DNA of 5,082 nucleotides from assembly GCA_913062835.1 (NCBI GenBank), contig CAJXXD010000089.1, positions 1 to 5,082 on the forward strand, in the 5' to 3' direction. The notes beneath the pieces are model-generated. The model searched no databases. It was not told the origin of the DNA and saw nothing but the letters and a program-made list of their open reading frames with translations. Below are positions 1 through 5,082 of this stretch, piece by piece (the first letter of the stretch is position 1; each line of letters begins with the position of its first letter). A program made the position numbers and the translations under genes. The DNA comes from an uncultured Gammaproteobacteria bacterium (GTDB taxonomy: Bacteria > Pseudomonadota > Gammaproteobacteria > Pseudomonadales > Litorivicinaceae).

Positions 1-2737
1 CCGGCCGATGATGCCAGCCCCGCTCGCACTTTTGCGCCTCAGTCGCAGACACCAACACCCAGAGCCCATCGCAGGCTGGATCCGCCACCGCGTCTGCAGG
101 ACGTGACTCCGCTAATGCAAGACGCGCTTCCGAGGTAATGGTGATAAATCGAAGTTCGTCTCCCAGTACGGCGAGTAACTCATAGAGACTGGCGTCGCAG
201 TACAGAGTCACCTCCGCTGACAGCGACCCTTTGACTTGCCCTTCGTTTCGAGCCGCCTCGATGGCCTGGTTTACCGATTCCTTCATCGCTTGAATACGAC
301 TCCAATCCACGGTCGCCCGCCCCTGACAGGATGGCAGCTCAGCCTCAGTCACGGCGAAGACATAGCGATGAGGGCGAACGCCGGGCATGACTTCCCAAAT
401 CTCTTGCGCGGTAAAAGACAAGATGGGTGCCATCCAACGAACGAAGGCGTCGGTCATCCAGTACAGTGCCGTTTGCGCACTGCGACGTGCATGACTGTCT
501 GCTTTGAGGGTGTACTGTCGGTCTTTAATGATGTCGAGGTAAAACCCGCCAAGGTCGGCCACACAAAAATGATGCAGCGCCTGAGTCACCTCAGAAAATT
601 CATAGGCGCGGTAATGTCCCATAATTTTTTCAGACAGCGCTTGGGTGCGCCGAATCATTTCCGCATCCAAAGACACCAAATCGTCGAGCGCAACTGCGTC
701 CGTCTCCGGATCAAATCCGGCCATATTGGCTAACATAAACCGAGCCGTGTTTCGGATCCGACGATAGGTATCAGCCGTTCGATTTAGAATTTCATCACCC
801 ACCGTCATTTCTTTGGTGAAGTCGGTCGAGGCGATCCAAAGGCGAAGGATATCTGCGCCTAAGCTGTTCATCACATCTTGCGGCGGAATCACATTGCCAA
901 GTGATTTCGACATTTTTCGACCGTCTTTATCGACCGTAAATCCATGCGTGAGAAGCCCCAAATACGGCGCTTCTCCATGGATGGCGACGGAGGTCAGCAG
1001 AGAGCTCTGGAACCAACCACGGTGTTGATCAGACCCCTCAAGATACAGATCCGCTGGGAACCTCAGCCCCTCACGACGGCCCAAGACCGATGCGTGCGTG
1101 GTGCCTGAATCAAACCACACATCTAAGACATCGGTGACCTTTCGGTAATCCTTTGCGTCATCGCCAAGTAGCGATTCGGGTTCGAGGTCAAACCATGCGT
1201 TGATGCCACCTTTTTCAATTTCTTTGGCAATGGCCTCAAACAGCGTGTCCGTTTTCGGGTGCAGCTGGCTGGTTTCGCGATGTACGAACACCGTGATTGG
1301 AACGCCCCAGTTACGCTGTCGAGAGATGCACCAGTCGGGACGGTCTTCAAGCATCGCAGCCAAGCGGTTTTGACCCCAGGGCGGGGTAAATTCGATGGCT
1401 GACTGAACGGCTTCGCGAGCCGTCTGAAGAAGCCCTTCACCCTGCATCTTAATAAACCATTGTGGGGTGGCACGGTAAATCACCGGCGTTTTATGCCGCC
1501 AACAATGCGGATAAGAGTGTTCAAGCGGCGCCTTATGCACCAATCGGCCAAGCTCTGCGAGGTAATTGGCAATGGTTGGACCGGCCTTTTCCACATGCAG
1601 ACCTGCTACCACAGCCACCGACTCTGCAAAGGTACCGTCATCCCGTACCGGGGTGAGCAGCTCCAAGTTCAGATCGCGTGCTGCATTAAAGTCTTCCAAG
1701 CCGTATGCAGGCGCCGAGTGCACGGCACCGGTACCCGCTTCTAAGGTGACGTGATCCCCTAAGATGACAGGCACTTCGCGGTCGTCCCAAGGCGCGAGGC
1801 AGCTGATGCCTGAAAGCGCACGGCCTTCAGCACGACCCACGATTGAGAAGGCCTCGATGCCATAGCGACTGGCCAAGGCCTCCAAACGGCCTTCTGCCAA
1901 CACCAACGTCCAAGCCTGCCCATCTTTTTCAAACTGGGCGAGCACATAAATCAATTCGGGATTCACCGCTACAAACTGATTTGCTGGCAGTGTCCAAGGG
2001 GTCGTCGTCCAGATCGCCATGGCAGACACCTTGGCGACTTCACTCGATACACCAAAGGCCGACTCAACCACCCCGGGTGTTGTAATCGGAAAGGCCACAT
2101 CGACCGTATGCGTTTTACGGTCTTGGTATTCCACCTCGGCTTCAGCCAGGGCGCTCTCACAATCCATGCACCAGTACACGGGCTTGGCACCCTGGTGAAA
2201 ATGACCATTGGCGATGATGCGGCCCAGAGAGCGAACAATGTCCGCCTCCACCTTAGGATCCATCGTTAAGTAAGGACGATCCCAGTCGCCCAAGACACCC
2301 AACCGTTGGAAGTCCACTTTTTGTCGTTCGATCTGAGATGCCGCGTACTGTCGACATGCATCCCGAAATTCGTTGGCCGTTGCAAATCCTTCACCGATCT
2401 TACCGATGGTGGTCTCCACCTTATGCTCAATCGGCAGACCGTGGCAGTCCCACCCAGGCACGTAGGGTGCATCGTATCCATCCAACCCTTTGGACTTCAC
2501 TACGATGTCTTTCAATACCTTATTCACAGCATGGCCAATGTGGATGTCGCCGTTGGCATAGGGCGGACCATCATGCAGCACAAAGGTTTTGTCTCGACCC
2601 GCTTGAGCGTCTCGAACTTTTCCGTACCAATCGTCCGCCATCCAGGCTTTCAACATGTCCGGCTCACGCTTGGCCAGATTTCCACGCATCGGGAACTCTG
2701 TGTCAGGCAAATTCAAGGTCGATTTGTAATCGGTCAT
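1..2737 (-). CDS. ileS: Isoleucyl-tRNA synthetase (bacterial IleS1 type), 3' end cut by the window
   Basis: Class I aminoacyl-tRNA synthetase that charges tRNA-Ile with isoleucine in the cytoplasm and hydrolyses mischarged valine. I translated the frame codon by codon: 912 complete codons, no stop, running off the left edge. Visible motifs: [14 protein letters not shown] with the ATP-binding HIGH at residues 66-69; PGWDCHGLP at 94-102; the threonine-rich TTTPWT of the CP1 editing domain at 244-249; [16 protein letters not shown] with the editing histidine and aspartate at His340 and Asp349; VWFDSG near 540; GSDQHRGWF at 568-576; KMSKS at 608-612; then the anticodon-binding domain ([14 protein letters not shown]). 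Motif spacing matches the E. coli enzyme (938 residues), so only about 25-30 codons are missing. The ATG at 2737 is chosen because [11 protein letters not shown] is the family's usual N-terminus; an in-frame TTG at 2752 would add five residues. Oddity: the terminal zinc motif reads KCERGWHH, with Gly907 where the second cysteine is expected. The gene starts 16 bases after ribF ends. Confidence 0.98.
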   Translation of the reverse strand, partial: MTDYKSTLNLPDTEFPMRGNLAKREPDMLKAWMADDWYGKVRDAQAGRDKTFVLHDGPPYANGDIHIGHAVNKVLKDIVVKSKGLDGYDAPYVPGWDCHGLPIEHKVETTIGKIGEGFATANEFRDACRQYAASQIERQKVDFQRLGVLGDWDRPYLTMDPKVEADIVRSLGRIIANGHFHQGAKPVYWCMDCESALAEAEVEYQDRKTHTVDVAFPITTPGVVESAFGVSSEVAKVSAMAIWTTTPWTLPANQFVAVNPELIYVLAQFEKDGQAWTLVLAEGRLEALASRYGIEAFSIVGRAEGRALSGISCLAPWDDREVPVILGDHVTLEAGTGAVHSAPAYGLEDFNAARDLNLELLTPVRDDGTFAESVAVVAGLHVEKAGPTIANYLAELGRLVHKAPLEHSYPHCWRHKTPVIYRATPQWFIKMQGEGLLQTAREAVQSAIEFTPPWGQNRLAAMLEDRPDWCISRQRNWGVPITVFVHRETSQLHPKTDTLFEAIAKEIEKGGINAWFDLEPESLLGDDAKDYRKVTDVLDVWFDSGTTHASVLGRREGLRFPADLYLEGSDQHRGWFQSSLLTSVAIHGEAPYLGLLTHGFTVDKDGRKMSKSLGNVIPPQDVMNSLGADILRLWIASTDFTKEMTVGDEILNRTADTYRRIRNTARFMLANMAGFDPETDAVALDDLVSLDAEMIRRTQALSEKIMGHYRAYEFSEVTQALHHFCVADLGGFYLDIIKDRQYTLKADSHARRSAQTALYWMTDAFVRWMAPILSFTAQEIWEVMPGVRPHRYVFAVTEAELPSCQGRATVDWSRIQAMKESVNQAIEAARNEGQVKGSLSAEVTLYCDASLYELLAVLGDELRFITITSEARLALAESRPADAVADPACDGLWVLVSATEAQKCERGWHHRP

Positions 2738-2753
2738 TCCGTTCGGGTCCAAC
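2738..2753 (-). promoter_or_regulatory. ribF-ileS junction and translation start region
   Basis: Sixteen bases separate the ribF stop (TGA, 2756-2754) from the ileS ATG (2737). The spacer reads GTTGGACCCGAACGGA. It offers only a GGA about 10 bases before the ATG and a CGGA touching it, so there is no strong Shine-Dalgarno match. Coupling to ribF translation is the simplest reading. No terminator or promoter fits in this spacer. Confidence 0.5.
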
Positions 2754-3674
2754 TCAAGTCAAAAGCAGATCGCGAGCGCGCGCGTTGTCTTCGGCTATTT
2801 GTGCCGACAACGCCTGCACACCCTCAAATTTCTGCTCTGGGCGAATAAAAAAGAGAGGTATCACTGTCAATCGCTGACCATACAACACCCCGTTAAAGTC
2901 ATGCAAATAGACTTCCAATGACGCGCGCTGTCCATCGACGGTGGGACGCGTACCCACATTGGCGACCGCATTGTATTGAGCACCGTCTTCGAGCGTTACG
3001 TGGCACGCAAATACGCCCGAAATGGGCGGATGCCCCGATAAGCGAATGTTGGCGGTAGGAAAGCCCAACTTCCGGCCGAGTTGCTGTCCATACACCACCC
3101 GGCCCGACATGGAGAAAGGACGTCCCAGAAGCGCTTGCGCACCCTCAAAATCCGAGACACTCAACCGGTCGCGTATTCGAGATGACGAAATTCGGGCGCC
3201 GTCGAGTTCGTGGGTGGCACATTGCTCAAGGCTAAATGGCCCCTGAGATGCCCGTTCGGCCAAGTACACAAAATCCCCTTTTCGATCCGCTCCAAATCGA
3301 AAGTCATCGCCCACAATGAGGTGCTTAACATTCGCACGCTCGATCAACGAGTCCACGAATTCCGAGGCTTCCATGGGCTGCACCCTCTGAAAGCGGATAC
3401 ACCACACGCAGTCGACGCCCAATTCACTCAGGGCATGCACTTTATCTCGCAAACTCATCAAACGTGGCGGCGGGAGCTGGTGCCGACGTTTCGCAAAATA
3501 TTCTTTGGGTTGAGGCTCAAACACCAACACGGTCAATGGAAGCCCGCGCTCATCAGCCGCTGCCTTAGCCTGCGCGATCACCGCCTGATGGCCTAAGTGC
3601 ACGCCATCGAAGTTACCGATGGTCAAAGCGTGAGGCGAACTGAATTGGGGTGCCACCCCAAACACACATTGCAT
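2754..3674 (-). CDS. ribF: Bifunctional riboflavin kinase / FAD synthetase
   Basis: Cytoplasmic enzyme that phosphorylates riboflavin to FMN and then adenylylates FMN to FAD. The protein has 306 residues (E. coli RibF has 313). The N-terminal FMN adenylyltransferase (nucleotidyltransferase-fold) domain shows [10 protein letters not shown] at 20-29, FEPQP at 52-56, GDDFRFG at 122-128 and the RISSSRIR motif at 161-168. The C-terminal flavokinase domain shows GFPTAN at 204-209, GTRPT at 241-245, the LEVYLHDF strand with the likely catalytic-base glutamate at 254, and the terminal helix region with EQKFEG and QIAED. All expected motifs are intact. The ATG at 3674 is preferred because MQCVFGV aligns directly with the E. 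coli start MKLIRGI. A GTG at 3686 overlapping the murJ stop as GTGA is a possible alternative adding four residues. A far-upstream ATG at 3782 would add 36 unrelated residues inside murJ and is rejected. The gene starts 8 bases after murJ, with no strong ribosome-binding site, so translation is probably coupled. Confidence 0.97.
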   Translation of the reverse strand: MQCVFGVAPQFSSPHALTIGNFDGVHLGHQAVIAQAKAAADERGLPLTVLVFEPQPKEYFAKRRHQLPPPRLMSLRDKVHALSELGVDCVWCIRFQRVQPMEASEFVDSLIERANVKHLIVGDDFRFGADRKGDFVYLAERASQGPFSLEQCATHELDGARISSSRIRDRLSVSDFEGAQALLGRPFSMSGRVVYGQQLGRKLGFPTANIRLSGHPPISGVFACHVTLEDGAQYNAVANVGTRPTVDGQRASLEVYLHDFNGVLYGQRLTVIPLFFIRPEQKFEGVQALSAQIAEDNARARDLLLT

Positions 3675-3686
3675 AACCGTAATCAC
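3675..3686 (-). promoter_or_regulatory. murJ-ribF junction and translation start region
   Basis: Only 8 bases separate the murJ stop (TGA, 3685-3683) from the chosen ribF ATG (3674-3672), and an in-frame GTG at 3686-3684 overlaps the stop as GTGA. The bases upstream of either start (CGGCTTCGTGATTACGGTT before the ATG) lack a GGAG or GAGG core; only a weak ACGG lies close to the ATG. I infer that ribF is translated mainly by ribosomes finishing murJ. There is no space for a terminator here. Confidence 0.5.
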
Positions 3687-5082
3687 GAAGCCGATGGCGG
3701 AGTCAAAATCCGAGTATACCGAATCCCAGCGAGCCATAAGGCCAGTAAATACACGATCCCGGAACCCCCGAGGATGCCACACACTATAAGAACGCGACCG
3801 ATTATCGTGTCATCTGCCAATTCAAGCGCGGACGGTGTCCACCAGGCCCACTGCGCCATCAGAACCAGACCGAGCAATAATTGAAGTACCTCTTTCAATG
3901 GGAAACGCGTCAGACGATACCAACCCCGTTGATGCAGTCCCCTTAACAGCAAAGCTGCGTTTAGCCAGGCCGACAAACTGGTCGCCAGAGCGAGCCCCAC
4001 ATGGTCTAAGGGCCACACCAGAATCAAGTTAAACACCATGTTAGCGACCATCGCGATCAAACCGATTTTGACGGGCGTTTTCGTGTCCTGGCGTGAAAAA
4101 TAATGCGGCGCCAAGACTTTGATCGCCATAAATGCCGGGAGACCCAGCGCATAGGCCATGAGTGAGGCAGACGCCATTTCGATGTCAGATGGTGTCATCG
4201 CTCCATACTGGAACAGCGTAGCCAAAATCATCTCACCGAATACCGCCAAGGCAACGGCACAAGGCAAACCCAATACCATCACCACCCAGAGCGCCCAGCT
4301 TTGCGTTTGGGTCGAGGCAGCCAGATCACCGCGCGCAAACTCTCGCGAGAGTTTTGGAAGGATCACGGTCGAGACAGCAATCGCAATCACCCCCAATGGG
4401 AGCTCCATTAAGCGATCGGAGTAATACAACCAAGAGACCGATCCAGACACCAACAAGGAGGCAAGCACCGTATCAAGAAGCAAGTTGATTTGGCTGACCG
4501 AGACACCGAACAAGGCCGGCACCATCAGCGTGAGGATCTTTGACACACCGGGATGGTCTCCCCGCAAACTGGGTTTAGGCAGCAAGCCTGCCTTGGCGAG
4601 CGCTGGCCATTGCAGCAACAACTGGACCACACCGGCGATGAACACGCCAATGGCCAAACCCATGACGTTCGGCGAGATCACAGGCACCAGAAACAATGCG
4701 GCACCAATTAGCGATAAATTCAGAAAGATCGGTGTCGCCGCCGGTATCGCGAACCGCCCGATACTATTCAAAATGCCGCCAGAAAAAGCGACCAGACTGA
4801 TGAAGAACAAATACGGAAAGGTCCAACGAAGCAGATCTGCAGTGAGCGCCAGCTTACCCGGATCATCGGAAAATCCTGGAGCGAACAGCATGGCAATCCA
4901 CGACCCGGAGGAGAACTCCGGTCGTTCGTCGTCGCCTCCGAGGCGCACGTTCCCGTACGGCCCAAGCGCAAGAAACGCCGCGAGGAGCAGAAAACCGGAG
5001 CACAACAGGAGCCAGAACCAGGTCGCTCCGGAAATGGAAAAGTTCGTAAAGCCGACCGCGACCCGGGTCATCGCCTCGGGAT
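3683..5082 (-). CDS. murJ: Lipid II flippase MurJ (MviN family), 5' end cut by the window
   Basis: Inner-membrane MOP-superfamily transporter that moves the peptidoglycan precursor lipid II across the cytoplasmic membrane. 465 codons plus the TGA stop are present; the frame is open to the right edge, and comparison with E. coli MurJ (511 residues) suggests about 77 N-terminal codons are missing, including TM1-TM2 and the equivalents of Arg18, Arg24 and Arg52. Counting from the first in-window ATG (5071; internal, not the start), conserved parts are APGF at 64-67, FPYLFFISL at 85-93, GVSVSQINLLLDT at 189-201, SGSVSWLYYSDRLMELPLG at 209-227 with Arg220 equivalent to the essential E. coli Arg270 (codon 4412-4414), APHYFSRQDTKTPVK at 321-335, and two final hydrophobic helices at about 394-412 and 423-449. 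The many long hydrophobic segments fit TM3-TM14 of the family. Oddity: about 28 extra residues precede APGF relative to E. coli. It is first in the visible gene order and is followed closely by ribF. Confidence 0.97.
   Translation of the reverse strand, partial: PEAMTRVAVGFTNFSISGATWFWLLLCSGFLLLAAFLALGPYGNVRLGGDDERPEFSSGSWIAMLFAPGFSDDPGKLALTADLLRWTFPYLFFISLVAFSGGILNSIGRFAIPAATPIFLNLSLIGAALFLVPVISPNVMGLAIGVFIAGVVQLLLQWPALAKAGLLPKPSLRGDHPGVSKILTLMVPALFGVSVSQINLLLDTVLASLLVSGSVSWLYYSDRLMELPLGVIAIAVSTVILPKLSREFARGDLAASTQTQSWALWVVMVLGLPCAVALAVFGEMILATLFQYGAMTPSDIEMASASLMAYALGLPAFMAIKVLAPHYFSRQDTKTPVKIGLIAMVANMVFNLILVWPLDHVGLALATSLSAWLNAALLLRGLHQRGWYRLTRFPLKEVLQLLLGLVLMAQWAWWTPSALELADDTIIGRVLIVCGILGGSGIVYLLALWLAGIRYTRILTPPSAS
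4337..4354. repeat. 18-bp perfect palindrome inside murJ
   Basis: The sequence AAACTCTCGCGAGAGTTT is identical to its reverse complement over all 18 bases; the next pair outward (C and T) does not match. In murJ it encodes KLSREF, in the segment just after the conserved SDRLMELPLG region. Being perfectly symmetrical without a spacer it looks more like a dimeric protein-binding site than a terminator, but nothing around it supports a regulatory role and it may be a coincidence of codon choice. Confidence 0.6.

Noticed and set aside
236..733. A 165-codon plus-strand reading frame opposite the 3' part of ileS
   Set aside because: The minus strand here encodes an uninterrupted, motif-rich anticodon-binding domain. 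The plus-strand product looks like a shadow, with no family features or ribosome-binding site.
1682..1735. IleS editing motif reads [11 protein letters not shown] rather than the E. coli-like HTAPGHGPDDY
   Set aside because: The histidine and aspartate needed for editing (His340, Asp349) are both present, and the SAPAYG variant is, to my recollection, common in other proteobacterial IleS, so it is not an anomaly.
1123..2481. Several minus-strand frames of 60-116 codons inside ileS
   Set aside because: They are out of frame with ileS, whose own frame is continuous across the whole stretch, so they are shadow frames and not evidence of a broken or split gene.
2306..2848. A 180-codon plus-strand reading frame opposite the start of ileS and the end of ribF
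   Set aside because: It lies antisense to two clearly conserved genes, and its translation has no recognisable domain. Long antisense frames are common in moderately G+C-rich genes.
3713..3718. Minus-strand TATACT resembling a -10 box, about 39 bases before the ribF start
   Set aside because: There is no acceptable -35 element at 16-18 bases upstream and no TG extension, and it falls in the murJ coding sequence (RYTRI). It is too weak to call a promoter.
3675..3782. Extended ribF N-terminus from an ATG at 3782
   Set aside because: The extra 36 residues overlap murJ by 100 bases and have no counterpart in RibF proteins. The family start aligns with MQCVFGV at 3674.

Overview
The window holds part of one housekeeping gene cluster, transcribed entirely from the minus strand. 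In transcription order (right to left) it contains the 3' nine-tenths of murJ (lipid II flippase), a complete ribF (bifunctional riboflavin kinase / FAD synthetase) and nearly all of ileS (isoleucyl-tRNA synthetase). The gene order murJ-ribF-ileS, the moderately G+C-rich sequence (judged by eye) and the protein sequences themselves (IleS opening [15 protein letters not shown], MurJ with YYSDRLMELPLG, RibF with [10 protein letters not shown]) point to a gammaproteobacterium, probably a marine or environmental relative of the Pseudomonas/Oceanospirillales side. The genus cannot be fixed from the sequence alone.

Layout. From the right edge to 3683 is murJ, missing roughly the first 77 codons. 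After 8 bases ribF starts at 3674 and runs to 2754. After 16 bases ileS starts at 2737 and runs off the left edge after 912 complete codons, cut inside its C-terminal zinc-binding segment. In E. coli and relatives the next genes would be lspA, fkpB and ispH, which lie outside the window. There is no non-coding stretch longer than 16 bases, so there is no room for RNA genes, CRISPR arrays, intergenic terminators or mobile elements, and I saw none. The short spacings fit a single co-transcribed unit with translational coupling. Neither ribF nor ileS has a strong Shine-Dalgarno sequence.

The three products do not act in one pathway: peptidoglycan precursor export, flavin cofactor synthesis and tRNA charging. 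Their linkage is a conserved growth-related cluster rather than a dedicated system.

I find no previously undescribed system here. Three details deserve a second look: IleS has Gly where the second cysteine of its C-terminal zinc-binding CxxC is expected (very close to the window edge); MurJ carries about 28 extra residues, partly charged, in the region of the periplasmic loop between TM3 and TM4 relative to E. coli; and there is an 18-bp perfect palindrome inside murJ.
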